Shown piece by piece: positions 9,025 through 15,920 of a DNA stretch of 49,808 nucleotides (within the stretch, counting starts at the first letter, position 1; each line of letters starts with the position of its first letter). Source of the stretch: Pseudomonas saxonica (GTDB lineage: Bacteria > Pseudomonadota > Gammaproteobacteria > Pseudomonadales > Pseudomonadaceae). Made by a program: the position numbers and the translations under genes. The stretch lies in the NCBI RefSeq assembly GCF_007858365.1, contig NZ_VFIO01000017.1:1-49808 (forward strand), in the 5' to 3' direction. Below the pieces are notes generated by a model. The model was given only the letters and a program-made list of their open reading frames with translations. It was not told the origin of the DNA and did not search any database.

Positions 9025-10743
9025 TTAGCCAAAGAAATAACGCTGGTTCATCGTAGCGACGTCGATAGGTTTGCACGTGGCGTGCACGCCATCGACTTTC
9101 ACTTCGAAGGTCTCTGGGTTGACTTCGATTTTCGGCGTCTGGTCATTACGCACCAGGTCCTTTTTGGAGATGGAGCGGCAGTTGCGAATGGCCATGACCT
9201 GACGATCCAGCCCGGCTTTTTCCTTGACGTCGTCATCCATCGCGGCCTGAGACACAAAGGTCACGCAGGTGTCTTGCAAGGTTTTGCCAAACGCACCAAA
9301 CATCGGACGGTAGAACACAGGTTGCGGGGTTGGCAGGGAGGCGTTTGGATCACCCATGGCGGCCCAGTTAATCATCCCGCCCTTGATCACCAGTTTCGGC
9401 TTGGCGCCGAAGAAACGTGGGTCCCACAGCACCAGGTCAGCCATCTTGCCGACTTCGACCGAGCCCAGCACGTGGCTGATGCCTTGGGCGATCGCCGGGT
9501 TGAGGGTGATTTTGGCCACGTAACGCAGCACTCGGAAGTTGTCGTTGTCACCACTGTCTTCCGGCAGTTTGCCGCGCGAGACTTTCATCGCGTGGGCGGT
9601 CTGGATCACCCGCAGCCAGTTCTCACCGACCCGGCCCATCGCCTGGGAGTCACTGGAAAACATGGAAATCACGCCCATGTCTTGCAGCACGTTTTCGGCG
9701 GCGATGGTTTCCGGGCGCACCCGGCTTTCGGCAAACGACACGTCAGCCGGTACGTTAGGGTTGAGGTTGTGACAGACCATGATCATGTCGAACAGCTCAG
9801 CCTGGCTGTTGACACCGTAGGGCAGGGTCGGGTTGGTGGAGCTGGGCAGGACGTTGGGCTGGCTCGCCACTTTGATGATGTCAGGGGCGTGACCGCCACC
9901 GGCGCCTTCAGTGTGGAAGGTGTGAATGGTGCGACCTTCGAACGCGTCGATGGTGTCTTCGACATAGCCACATTCGTTCAAGCTGTCGGTGTGAACCGAC
10001 ACTTGAACGTCAAACTCATCGGCAGTACGCAGCGAATGACGCAGTGCGTTGGAGGTTGCGCCCCAGTCCTCGTGAACCTTGAGACCGGCAACACCGGCAA
10101 TGATTTGTTCGGCCAGCGGGTCGCGGCTGAACGAGTTGCCTTTGCCCAGAATCCCGACGTTGATCGGCAAACCTTCAATCGAACGCAGCATTTGGCGGAT
10201 GTTGTATGGGCCTGCCGTCACGGTGGTGCCGTTGGAGCCGTCCGTAGGGCCGATACCGCCACCGAAGAAGGTGGTTACGCCGTTGGACAGTGCGTGGTAG
10301 GCCTGTTGCGGTGAGATCAAGTGAATATGGGTGTCGATCCCGGCAGCGGTGAGGATCAAGTGCTCACCAGAAATGGCGTCGGTGCTCACGCCGACCACCA
10401 TCCCGGTGGTGACGCCGCTCATGGTGCCGGGGTTGCCGCTTTTTCCGATGCCGGCAATTTTGCCATCGCGAATGCCCACGTCCGCTTTGATGACACCCAG
10501 AATCGGGTCGATGATGGTCACGTTGGTGATCACCAGATCGAGCACGCCGTTATCGCGGGTCAGGTGGTTGTTGGCGCCCATGCCGTCGCGCAGGGACTTG
10601 CCGCCGCCATAGACAGATTCCTCGCCATAACCGCGCAAGTCTTTTTCGATTTGGACAAACAGGTTGGTGTCGCCCAGGCGAATTTTGTCGCCCACGGTCG
10701 GCCCAAATAATCCTGCGTATTCTTTGCGTGAAATAGTTGGCAT
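9025..10743 (-). CDS. ureC: urease alpha (catalytic) subunit UreC
   Basis: A 572-residue full-length alpha subunit of the nickel amidohydrolase that splits urea into ammonia and carbamate. Active-site residues are visible by alignment from memory: His139 and His141 in GIDTHIHL, the carbamylated Lys222 in GLKVHEDWG, His251 in SVHTDSL, His277 in FHTEGAGGGH, His325 in VCHNLNPNVP and Asp365 in SSDSQAMG. The flap has CHNLN where Klebsiella-type enzymes have CHHLD; the catalytic His is kept. This variant matches what I recall of Yersinia UreC. GGAGCC lies upstream of the ATG. The enzyme needs UreB and UreA; ureA is broken here. Confidence 0.96.
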   Translation of the reverse strand: MPTISRKEYAGLFGPTVGDKIRLGDTNLFVQIEKDLRGYGEESVYGGGKSLRDGMGANNHLTRDNGVLDLVITNVTIIDPILGVIKADVGIRDGKIAGIGKSGNPGTMSGVTTGMVVGVSTDAISGEHLILTAAGIDTHIHLISPQQAYHALSNGVTTFFGGGIGPTDGSNGTTVTAGPYNIRQMLRSIEGLPINVGILGKGNSFSRDPLAEQIIAGVAGLKVHEDWGATSNALRHSLRTADEFDVQVSVHTDSLNECGYVEDTIDAFEGRTIHTFHTEGAGGGHAPDIIKVASQPNVLPSSTNPTLPYGVNSQAELFDMIMVCHNLNPNVPADVSFAESRVRPETIAAENVLQDMGVISMFSSDSQAMGRVGENWLRVIQTAHAMKVSRGKLPEDSGDNDNFRVLRYVAKITLNPAIAQGISHVLGSVEVGKMADLVLWDPRFFGAKPKLVIKGGMINWAAMGDPNASLPTPQPVFYRPMFGAFGKTLQDTCVTFVSQAAMDDDVKEKAGLDRQVMAIRNCRSISKKDLVRNDQTPKIEVNPETFEVKVDGVHATCKPIDVATMNQRYFFG

Positions 10744-10814
10744 TGGTGGCTCCTTTTCTAATGCCGCGCGAGCGTCAATGAATCAACGGCGCGTGTGCAA
10801 AGTCTGCGAATGGG

Positions 10815-11342
10815 TTACTTGCCTGGCGGTGTGTTGAATTTGAAACCACCGGCTATGGCACGTTGGATTGCTTGCAGTTTTTCCGGGCGCTCTTTGCCGC
10901 TGACGCTGCTTTGTGGGGCCCAGCCGTCCACCAGATTGTTGAAGCCGTAAAGCGTCTGCTTACCGCCGAAGGCCACCAGTGACACTTCAATCTCGTCACC
11001 CGGCTCAAAACGGATGGCGGTGGTGGCCGTGATGTTCAGGCGCTTGCCAAAGGCCGCTTCGCGATCGAAGGCCAGGGCGCGGTTGGCTTCGAAAAAGTGG
11101 AAGTGCGAGCCGACCTGAATCGGACGGTCACCGGTATTGCGCACTTTGACTTTGATCGAGGGGCGGTCTTCGTTGAAGGTGATCGGCGCGCTGGCGTAGA
11201 TGGTGCCACCCAGGGGCACGTTGGCTTCGTCACCGGACTGGACACCGCCGGGGTTTTTGGCATGGGGGATATGGTGGGCGGGGTGAGTGTCCTGATGCGG
11301 GCTGGCGTTTTTTTCGGGTGCAGCGGTTTTTTTGGTGCTCAT
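10815..11342 (-). CDS. ureB: urease beta subunit UreB, long form
   Basis: A 175-residue beta subunit. The core runs from VPLGGTIYASAPITFNE through NTGDRPIQVGSHFHFFEANR, TTAIRFEPGDE and GGKQTLYGFNNLVDG. It has an N-terminal extension of about 40 residues, rich in His, Ala and Pro (HQDTHPAHHIPHAKN), absent from the usual ~105-residue Pseudomonas and Klebsiella UreB. An extended UreB is a feature of the Yersinia-type urease as I recall it. GAGGAATC lies upstream of the ATG, and the ureA remnant ends 51 nt before it. Confidence 0.93.
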   Translation of the reverse strand: MSTKKTAAPEKNASPHQDTHPAHHIPHAKNPGGVQSGDEANVPLGGTIYASAPITFNEDRPSIKVKVRNTGDRPIQVGSHFHFFEANRALAFDREAAFGKRLNITATTAIRFEPGDEIEVSLVAFGGKQTLYGFNNLVDGWAPQSSVSGKERPEKLQAIQRAIAGGFKFNTPPGK

Positions 11343-11393
11343 GACTGATTCCTCAAAACGGTGCTGTTTGCGTTAATCGGTTCCAATGCAGCG

Positions 11394-11512
11394 CTATTTG
11401 ATCGGGTCATGGACCGTGACCAGGCGGCTGCCATCGGTGAAAATCGCTTCGACCTGAACGTTGGGCACCAGATCCCATACGCCGTCCATCACGTCGTTCT
11501 TGGTCAGCACCT
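11394..11512 (-). pseudogene. ureA: urease gamma subunit ureA, 5' part removed by IS
   Basis: The minus frame ending at the TAG at 11394-11396 reads KVLTKNDVMDG, then DLVPNVQVEAIF, then TDGSRLVTVHDPIK. This is the C-terminal ~39 residues of a urease gamma subunit (usual length 100) and again closest in memory to Yersinia UreA. Native sequence stops at 11512, where the inverted repeat of the IS begins. The first ~60 codons and the promoter are not found on the far side of either IS copy. The remaining frame runs into the IS without a credible start, so no functional UreA is made here. Confidence 0.9.
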
Positions 11513-11542
11513 TGATCTTGCCCAGCAACCGTGGACACAGTT

Positions 11543-12403
11543 TCAAGCACTCATCCGGGCCTCGTAGGCTTGCGGGCTGATGTGCCCCAGCGTGCTATGT
11601 CGCCGCTGGCGGTTATAGTCGGTTTCGATGTATTCAAACACGGTTTCACGCATCTGGGCGCGGCTCATGAAGCGCTCGCCATGGATGCATTCGACCTTCA
11701 GGCTGTGGAAGAAGCTCTCCGCACACGCATTATCGTAGCAGTTGCCTTTCGCGCTCATACTGCATCGCAGCTGATGAGCGCGGATTAGACCCTGATAAGC
11801 CGTTGAGCAGTACTGACTGCCGCGGTCGCTGTGTACGATCACTCCCTTTGGCTGCTTTCGCCGCCACAGCGCCATGTGCAGAGCATCGCAGGCCAGGTCA
11901 GCCGTCATGCGTTCGCTCATGGCCCAGCCGACCACCATGCGCGAGTACAGATCAATGATTACGGCGAGATACAGCCAGCCCTCGTCCGTGTGCAGGTAGG
12001 TGATGTCGCCCACCCATTTCTGATTGGGTGCTGATGCTGTGAAGTCTTGCTTGAGCAGGTTCTCTGCCACCGGGAGCGAGTGTCGGGAGTTGGTTGTGGC
12101 CTTGAACTTCTTGGCCGCCTTGGCGCGTAAGCCTTGTCGCTGCATCGAGGCTGCAACCGTCTTGCGATTACAGCGCAGCCCGGCTTCCCACAGGTCATGG
12201 CACAGCCGCGGGGCGCCACTGCGGCCCTTACGGGCGTTATACGCTTGCGCGACCCGCTGATCCAGCTCGGCCCGTTGCTGGTGGCGTGTGGATGGCTCGC
12301 GTGAGCACCAGGCGTAGAAACCACTGCGGGCGACACCCAGAACACGGCACATGGCTTTCACCGGAAACGCTGGGGCATGTGTCCTCATGAAGGCGTACTT
12401 CAC
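11543..12403 (-). CDS. IS3-family transposase OrfB (DDE integrase), copy 1
   Basis: A 286-residue integrase-core protein. The N-terminal HTH_21-like part (CRVLGVARSGFYAWC) precedes an rve domain with WVGDITYLHTDEGWLYLAV, VIVHSDRGSQY and NACAESFFHSLKVE, giving the D, D and E of the DDE triad. It ends HISPQAYEARMSA. The frame opens with a GTG at 12403 overlapping the end of orfA. The product is probably made mainly as an OrfAB fusion by -1 frameshifting at the A6G run at 12433-12439. The N-terminal residues continue smoothly from orfA in the -1 frame. Confidence 0.93.
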   Translation of the reverse strand: MKYAFMRTHAPAFPVKAMCRVLGVARSGFYAWCSREPSTRHQQRAELDQRVAQAYNARKGRSGAPRLCHDLWEAGLRCNRKTVAASMQRQGLRAKAAKKFKATTNSRHSLPVAENLLKQDFTASAPNQKWVGDITYLHTDEGWLYLAVIIDLYSRMVVGWAMSERMTADLACDALHMALWRRKQPKGVIVHSDRGSQYCSTAYQGLIRAHQLRCSMSAKGNCYDNACAESFFHSLKVECIHGERFMSRAQMRETVFEYIETDYNRQRRHSTLGHISPQAYEARMSA

Positions 12404-12699
12404 TTGAGGCTCTTCGCAAAGTACGCCGCGGCCTTTTTTACGATGGCCAGTTCTTCGGCTTGCTCGGCCAGGAGCCGCTTGAGGCGGGCGTTTTCGTCGG
12501 CCAGTGACTGTTCGCGCTCACTGCTGCTCAGGGTCTGCTGCTGCTTACTGCGCCAGCCATAGAGCTGAGACGCATGAAGACCAAGCTGTTCGGCCGCTTT
12601 ACTAACGCCAATTCGCTCGGCCAGCGCCAACGCTTCATTCTTGAAGGCTTGGGAGTGACGGGTACGGTTCTGTTTCATCGGGGTAGCGGTTCTTGCCAT
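12400..12699 (-). CDS. IS3-family OrfA (HTH transposase subunit), copy 1
   Basis: A 99-residue HTH_Tnp_1 protein. It has NEALALAERIGVSKAAEQLG, then LHASQLYGWRSKQQ as the recognition helix region, then a leucine-zipper-like coiled coil (RLKRLLAEQAEELAIVKKAA). It binds the IS ends and dimerises. Near the 3' end the codons pass through AAAAAAG (12433-12439 on the minus strand), the usual IS3 slippery heptamer, where a -1 shift leads into orfB. It ends AAYFAKSLK. Confidence 0.92.
   Translation of the reverse strand: MARTATPMKQNRTRHSQAFKNEALALAERIGVSKAAEQLGLHASQLYGWRSKQQQTLSSSEREQSLADENARLKRLLAEQAEELAIVKKAAAYFAKSLK
12433..12439 (-). promoter_or_regulatory. A6G slippery site for -1 frameshifting between orfA and orfB
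   Basis: The minus strand reads GTAAAAAAGGCC in the orfA frame (Val-Lys-Lys-Ala). A -1 shift here gives a frame that passes through GEEPQ-type residues into KYAFMR of orfB without a stop. The same motif sits at 19343-19349 in the other IS3-family element. Confidence 0.75.
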
Positions 12700-12843
12700 G
12701 GTTCACCTCGTTGCAGTTTATCGCTTAACGGGGTGTCCACTCGTGCTGGGCAAGATCAAAGCATCCGACAGCGGCAGATATGGCCCGAGCCAACAATCTG
12801 TAAGTAGTTCGAATAACGCCGCTTATGTTCAATCGTCACAAAT

Positions 12844-12868
12844 AAAAAAGCCCGGTCTAAGCGGGCTT
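12844..12868 (-). terminator. intrinsic terminator after the small plasmid gene pair
   Basis: On the minus strand AAGCCCG and CGGGCTT arms (12862-12868 and 12848-12854) flank a 7-nt loop and are followed by a T-run. It sits 67 nt downstream of the 80-residue gene and fits as the end of the 13389 to 12935 operon. Confidence 0.85.
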
Positions 12869-12934
12869 GGTTGTCTATCAGCGGCACCAGGGCAATTTAA
12901 AATCAGCAACCCTGAGCCTGAGCTTGGTGGACTC

Positions 12935-13177
12935 TTACCGCTGAAGCGCCTTGGCCGCCGCGATGCCACTAGGGGTCAGCACTCCCGAATACATTGGTCT
13001 GGACATGATATTGCCCGCGACCATTCGAGTAATACGAAAGCAACCAAACCCCTTGGCCCAAAGCTGCTCGAAAACATCAGCATTTGCTTCGATAAAAGCG
13101 CTATCTGGACGCTTTCCCTGCTCATGCATCGTCAGGAGCGTGGACAGCATGGAGTTGAATTCTGAATGGCCCGTCAT
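12935..13177 (-). CDS. hypothetical 80-residue plasmid protein
   Basis: This product is not recognised. It is soluble and lacks a signal peptide. The C-terminal half (GFGCFRITRMVAGNIMSRP, then SGVLTPSGIAAAKALQR) is mildly basic and could be a small winged-helix or dimer fold, but no motif supports a function. The ATG overlaps the stop of the upstream 71-residue gene as ATGA (13174-13177), so the two are translationally coupled. They share one extended -10 promoter and one terminator. Position next to an IS and a resolvase suggests plasmid cargo. Confidence 0.65.
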   Translation of the reverse strand: MTGHSEFNSMLSTLLTMHEQGKRPDSAFIEANADVFEQLWAKGFGCFRITRMVAGNIMSRPMYSGVLTPSGIAAAKALQR

Positions 13178-13389
13178 AGCGAACGTCCTTGTGAAATTCG
13201 ACCACCATTATTTCGGCTGATCTCATCCCGCATTCGCTTTGGCAGAAAAACTCCATACTGGGGTTGCTCTGCGGACAGGGTGGGCGTTTCGAGCACAGCC
13301 AAAACTCGACCTGGAGAAGGTTGAGTAATCGAATGGTCGTCAATGAGTGGGGCGGAAAAATCGAAACTAAATTGCTCTGTAATCGCCAT
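13174..13389 (-). CDS. hypothetical 71-residue plasmid protein
   Basis: First gene of a two-gene operon, not recognised. The N-terminus MAITEQFSFDFSAPLIDDHS is acidic and aromatic; the middle has GRVLAVLETPTLSAEQP; the C-terminus is basic (LPKRMRDEISRNNGG). GAGGAA lies 9 nt before the ATG and an extended -10 promoter lies 29 nt upstream, both supporting real expression. An acidic-then-basic small protein coupled to a second small protein could be a toxin-antitoxin or a regulator pair, but nothing in the sequence decides this. Confidence 0.65.
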   Translation of the reverse strand: MAITEQFSFDFSAPLIDDHSITQPSPGRVLAVLETPTLSAEQPQYGVFLPKRMRDEISRNNGGRISQGRSL

Positions 13390-13417
13390 CGTGTATTTCC
13401 TCGTTTATAAAGGCTTG

Positions 13418-13426
13418 ATTATACCA
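13418..13426 (-). promoter_or_regulatory. extended -10 promoter of the small plasmid gene pair
   Basis: The minus strand reads TGGTATAAT, a perfect extended -10 element, in an A/T-rich stretch (13400-13500) just upstream of the GAGGAA ribosome site of the 71-residue gene. A TTGACA lies 24 bp further upstream, too far to be its -35 box. Confidence 0.6.
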
Positions 13427-13514
13427 CAACCCATAATTATCTTAATTTGTCAATATTTTTTATCGTGCAAATTAATAAGGCTCACCATATTTTTTGAGAC
13501 TGAGTAATCTTGTC

Positions 13515-13690
13515 TCATGCGCGAAAGACAGTGGTGTGGTCGCGACCGCCAAACACATAACCGACTCCCGGCAGGCTATGGTTGGTCAGCTCTTTGGACT
13601 GGGCCATGGCCACCATGGTGTTCATCAAGTGGTCAGTGTATGCAGCAAGTTCTTGTAGTCCTCGCGGGTATCCGTGTCGGACTCCTCAAG
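13515..13690 (-). pseudogene. dnaA: two permuted fragments of the DnaA C-terminal domain
   Basis: Two pieces of the 3' end of a Pseudomonas-like dnaA lie here on the minus strand in the wrong order. The first (13625 to ~13690) reads EESDTDTREDYKNLLHTLTT-stop, the extreme C-terminus of DnaA. The second (13515-13617), directly after that stop, reads VAMAQSKELTNHSLPGVGY, then FGGRDHTTVFRA-stop, which is the domain IV DNA-binding signature (GGRDHTTV). In an intact DnaA the second piece precedes the first. Neither is a gene on its own. The pieces are degraded but still readable. Confidence 0.7.
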
Positions 13691-13867
13691 GTCATTTGGT
13701 TCAACCAAACGGATGCAAGAAATACAGCTATCAGACCGTGGAGCCTCCAAAATAACGGTGCACACCATTAAGTCCTGAAGCACTACAACCGACTGGCGTC
13801 GGGCATAACAACTTCGGGACGTAGGAAGAAGGCTGTTGCTGCCGCTTCCATTGCCGCACTAATCCTA

Positions 13868-13972
13868 AGTTATGCGACACACGCGCATCGTCAGGTTCTG
13901 AGGGCTTTCGTCTGTCGCATAAGTCAGTCGCAGGTGCTAGATTACCTGCAACGACTAATGCGACAGGTGTCC
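13868..13972. promoter_or_regulatory. res-like recombination and operator region of the resolvase gene
   Basis: Three copies of a 10-bp box lie just upstream of the resolvase ATG. TTATGCGACA is at 13870-13879, its exact inverted copy at 13913-13922, and TAATGCGACA at 13956-13965. Spacing is about 33 bp between each. Serine resolvases bind such inverted boxes at res next to their own gene and repress it. Binding here is inferred. Confidence 0.6.
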
Positions 13973-13974
13973 CC

Positions 13975-14538
13975 ATGGAAAATGCAGGACAGCAGATTGG
14001 CTACGCTCGGGTTTCGACGCAAGGTCAGGAGCTGGAGCAGCAACGGATCGCTTTAGGGCAAAACGGTTGTCAGCGGATTTTTGAAGAGAAGGTCAGTGGG
14101 GCCAAGCAAGACCGCCCCGAACTTAGTCGGCTGCTCGATCACCTTCGCCCTGGTGATGTACTGACTGTGACGCGGTTGGATCGCTTGGCCAGGTCAACCA
14201 CCGACCTGCTCCACATTGCAGAACGACTCAAAACCTTAGGTGCAGGTCTGCGTTCGCTTGCTGAGCCTTGGGCCGATACGACGTCTCCAGCTGGGCGTAT
14301 GGTGTTAACGATCTTCGCCGGCATTGCTGACTTTGAGCGATCCCTCATTGGTGAGCGCACCAGTGCTGGCCGTGCTGCTGCCAAAGCTAAAGGCGTTCGA
14401 TTCGGCCCAAAACCTGTTTTAACCCCAGAACAGATCGCCCATGCACGACAGCTGATCGACGGGGGGCAATCGGTTTCCGAAGTTGCACGGCTCCTAGGCG
14501 TTCATCGAGCCACGCTATACCGCGCACTGCCTCAATAG
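13975..14538 (+). CDS. serine recombinase (TnpR/Pin-type resolvase)
   Basis: A 187-residue small serine recombinase. The catalytic domain begins IGYARVSTQGQ with Ser14 as nucleophile and has VTRLDRLARSTTDLL with conserved arginines. The helix E region GRMVLTIFAGIADFERSLIGERT follows. The C-terminal HTH is QSVSEVARLLGVHRATLYRAL. Full length for a Tn3-type resolvase or multimer resolution protein. No Tn3 transposase is present, so on this plasmid-like block it more likely resolves plasmid multimers or is a transposon leftover. Repeated boxes upstream fit a res site. Confidence 0.92.
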   Translation: MENAGQQIGYARVSTQGQELEQQRIALGQNGCQRIFEEKVSGAKQDRPELSRLLDHLRPGDVLTVTRLDRLARSTTDLLHIAERLKTLGAGLRSLAEPWADTTSPAGRMVLTIFAGIADFERSLIGERTSAGRAAAKAKGVRFGPKPVLTPEQIAHARQLIDGGQSVSEVARLLGVHRATLYRALPQ

Positions 14539-14557
14539 GTAGAACGGGAGAGACAGG

Positions 14558-14716
14558 ATGAACAGCACGGATTCGGTACCGCGATTTATTGAGCCGGGCG
14601 ACGACCAGGACGAGTGCCTGGCGCTGCCGCTCTACGTCACCCGCCAAGTCGATGACGAGACCCGGCGCGCTCAGGAGGCGCGCAAGCGGCTGTTGGCGGC
14701 TGCTGTACTGCAGTAG
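14558..14716 (+). CDS. small hypothetical protein (52 residues) downstream of the resolvase
   Basis: An ATG at 14558 follows GGAGAGACAGG and opens a 53-codon frame starting MNSTDSVPRFIEPGDDQDE and ending KRLLAAAVLQ. It is charged, acidic first and then Arg-rich helical (VDDETRRAQEARKR), with no signal or membrane segment. It starts 19 nt after the resolvase stop on the same strand, so cotranscription is likely. Function not recognised. The good ribosome site is the main support. Confidence 0.5.
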   Translation: MNSTDSVPRFIEPGDDQDECLALPLYVTRQVDDETRRAQEARKRLLAAAVLQ

Positions 14717-15200
14717 CAGAGGACCGACGCCTTAAACAACGGCTGAGCGTATGCAAAACAACCCCAAAAGAACGGTAGAAAAAGGCACGAGAACGGAAAA
14801 AGAACAGCAGGCGCAACGGATTAAGTCGGCTGAATAGGCGGGCAAGATAGGTGAAGTAGGCCTACCGGCCCACTTCACAGCTTGTCCATTCGCCTGCGGC
14901 TCAATGGAAAGTTTCGCGGGCGCGAAATGGTTACTTGGCCATTTGGGCACCAGTTGTATAACAAGTGCTATACAAAATTCTCCAGGTTTTGTGGGCTAAA
15001 TCATTTGTTTTGTATCACAACTGTATAGCGTCAAAGAATTATTAGTTTTTAATAAATTTTTGAAAAATAAAGGTTTTTTCCATCGCCTGAGGTGCGTGAT
15101 GTGTATTGAGATTTTGACCCTGTTAAGGGGGAAAATCTGGCTCTTCAAAGGGCGTAAAAATCATTCAGGTCGAAGACCGTGGCCAGTCGATGGCAGGTAA
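14717..15200. other. non-coding stretch with an operator-like palindrome and A/T-rich segment
   Basis: No supported gene is seen. A 22-bp site at 14954-14975 has perfect TTGTATA/TATACAA arms, and a related TTTGTAT...CTGTATAG pair follows near 15009-15027. The sequence from 15028 to 15080 is strongly A/T-rich. This could be the control region for the repeat array and HTH antitoxin gene that follow. A 72-codon minus-strand frame at 14732-14950 has no support. Confidence 0.4.
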
Positions 15201-15277
15201 GGTGCAAAAGAGGTGCAGGGTGGGTGCAGGGTGGGTGCAGACCAGGTGCAAAACGGGTATAGAGCTGGTGTAAAGAG
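15201..15277. repeat. helically phased 11-bp tandem array (GGTGCA units) ahead of an antitoxin gene
   Basis: Seven units begin exactly 11 bp apart at 15201, 15212, 15223, 15234, 15245, 15256 and 15267. Five start with GGTGCA; the last two are GGTATA and GGTGTA. The five bases after each hexamer vary, except that units 2 and 3 are identical. A further GGTGCA at 15288 contains the GTG start codon of the next gene. The period is close to one DNA turn, as in iteron or multimer operator arrays. Confidence 0.7.
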
Positions 15278-15288
15278 AGGCGGAAAGG

Positions 15289-15579
15289 GTGCAAAAAAAG
15301 CCATCGATCTACGATCCAGGGGCGGCGTTAACCAATCCAGAAACCAGGGCCGTGTTTATTGCGGATGCTTTAGCGACCGGCCATGCCGCTCATATTGTGG
15401 CCTCCATAGGTGTGGCTATCAGCGCATTTGGGGCGGCCAAAATGGCGAGTCTGACCGGGATCACCGTGGCAGATCTGGAGCAGCTCTTTGGTACCCATGG
15501 CGATCCGGACCTTTATCGCTTGATGAAAGTGCTACACGTGCTGGGGGTCAGTTTATCCGTGACTGCAAGAACGCAGTGA
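15289..15579 (+). CDS. HigA-like addiction-module antidote protein (HTH), orphan
   Basis: A 96-residue protein starting at GTG 15289 (GAGGCGG upstream) and resembling the probable addiction-module antidote family. That family covers RAVFIADALATGHAAHIVAS, then ISAFGAAKMASLTGITVADL as the helix-turn-helix, then GDPDLYRLMKVLHVLGVSLSV. Such antitoxins usually follow a RelE/HigB-type toxin gene and repress their own promoter. No toxin is found upstream, where an 11-bp repeat array lies instead. The next operon is DinJ-YafQ. It may be an orphan antitoxin or a plasmid copy or partition regulator. Confidence 0.75.
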   Translation: MQKKPSIYDPGAALTNPETRAVFIADALATGHAAHIVASIGVAISAFGAAKMASLTGITVADLEQLFGTHGDPDLYRLMKVLHVLGVSLSVTARTQ

Positions 15580-15594
15580 CGCGTCACGTGACGG
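15576..15594. promoter_or_regulatory. palindromic operator candidate, copy 1 (before dinJ-yafQ)
   Basis: GTGACGCGTCACGTGACGG overlaps the end of the HTH antitoxin gene. It contains two overlapping palindromes, GTGACGCGTCAC and CGTCACGTGACG. Sixteen or more of 19 positions are repeated at 16213-16231 before the plasmid HTH gene, suggesting one regulator binds both. Confidence 0.55.
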
Positions 15595-15615
15595 CACAAA
15601 ACCATGCGCGACCCT

Positions 15616-15644
15616 TATATTGAGCTACACTGTGGCCCAATATA
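15616..15644 (+). promoter_or_regulatory. operator of the dinJ-yafQ operon
   Basis: TATATTG and CAATATA arms (15616-15622 and 15638-15644) flank a 15-bp spacer. They end directly at the AGGAGG ribosome site of dinJ. Antitoxins of this ribbon-helix-helix type bind inverted repeats over their own promoter, so this is the likely autoregulatory site. Confidence 0.6.
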
Positions 15645-15656
15645 GGAGGACTACCC

Positions 15657-15920
15657 ATGTCCACAAATGCTGTCGTTCGTGCTCGTATCGATGAGCACAT
15701 CAAAGAAGAAGCCGCTGCAGTACTTGCGACAATGGGCTTAACGGTTAGCGATGCTTTCCGCATGATGATGACCCGTATAGCGCAGGAAAAGGCGCTGCCA
15801 TTCGAGCCGTTGGTGCCCAACGCCAAAACCGTTGCCGCGATGAAAGAAGCGCGGCGCGGAAAGCTGCAAAAGTTCGCCACCATTGATGATCTGATGGCGG
15901 ATTTGCATGCGGACGATTGA
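15657..15920 (+). CDS. dinJ: antitoxin of DinJ/RelB family
   Basis: An 87-residue RelB/DinJ-type antitoxin. The ribbon-helix-helix N-terminus VVRARIDEHIKEEAAAVLA is followed by LGLT-like MGLTVSDAFRMMMTRIAQEK, the DinJ signature. A C-terminal toxin-neutralising tail (FATIDDLMADLHADD) follows. AGGAGG precedes the ATG. The stop overlaps the toxin start by 14 nt, the tight coupling typical of type II modules. It neutralises the downstream YafQ and represses the operon. Its presence on the plasmid-like block suggests a stabilisation (addiction) role. Confidence 0.92.
   Translation: MSTNAVVRARIDEHIKEEAAAVLATMGLTVSDAFRMMMTRIAQEKALPFEPLVPNAKTVAAMKEARRGKLQKFATIDDLMADLHADD

Larger units (their letters stand above)
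11513..12758 (-). mobile_element. IS3-family insertion sequence, copy 1
   Basis: A 1,246-bp element bounded by imperfect inverted repeats starting TGATCTTGCCCAGCA, a 3-nt difference, then GTGGACAC. It has the two-ORF IS3 layout (orfA HTH protein, orfB DDE transposase, minus strand). The same sequence recurs at 21399-22644 in the same orientation, with identical ORFs and a constant offset of 9,886. No target duplication is seen at its own ends: the left flank ends in ACCT and the right begins AAGC. It interrupts ureA on the left and borders plasmid-like DNA on the right. Confidence 0.92.

Noticed and set aside
8803..10314. 503-codon plus-strand ORF opposite ureC
   Set aside because: It is antisense to a well-defined ureC and ureE 5' region, has low-quality His/Val-rich composition, and is a codon-bias shadow.
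14732..14950. 72-codon minus-strand ORF
   Set aside because: No ribosome site, no domain, and it sits in a likely control region.
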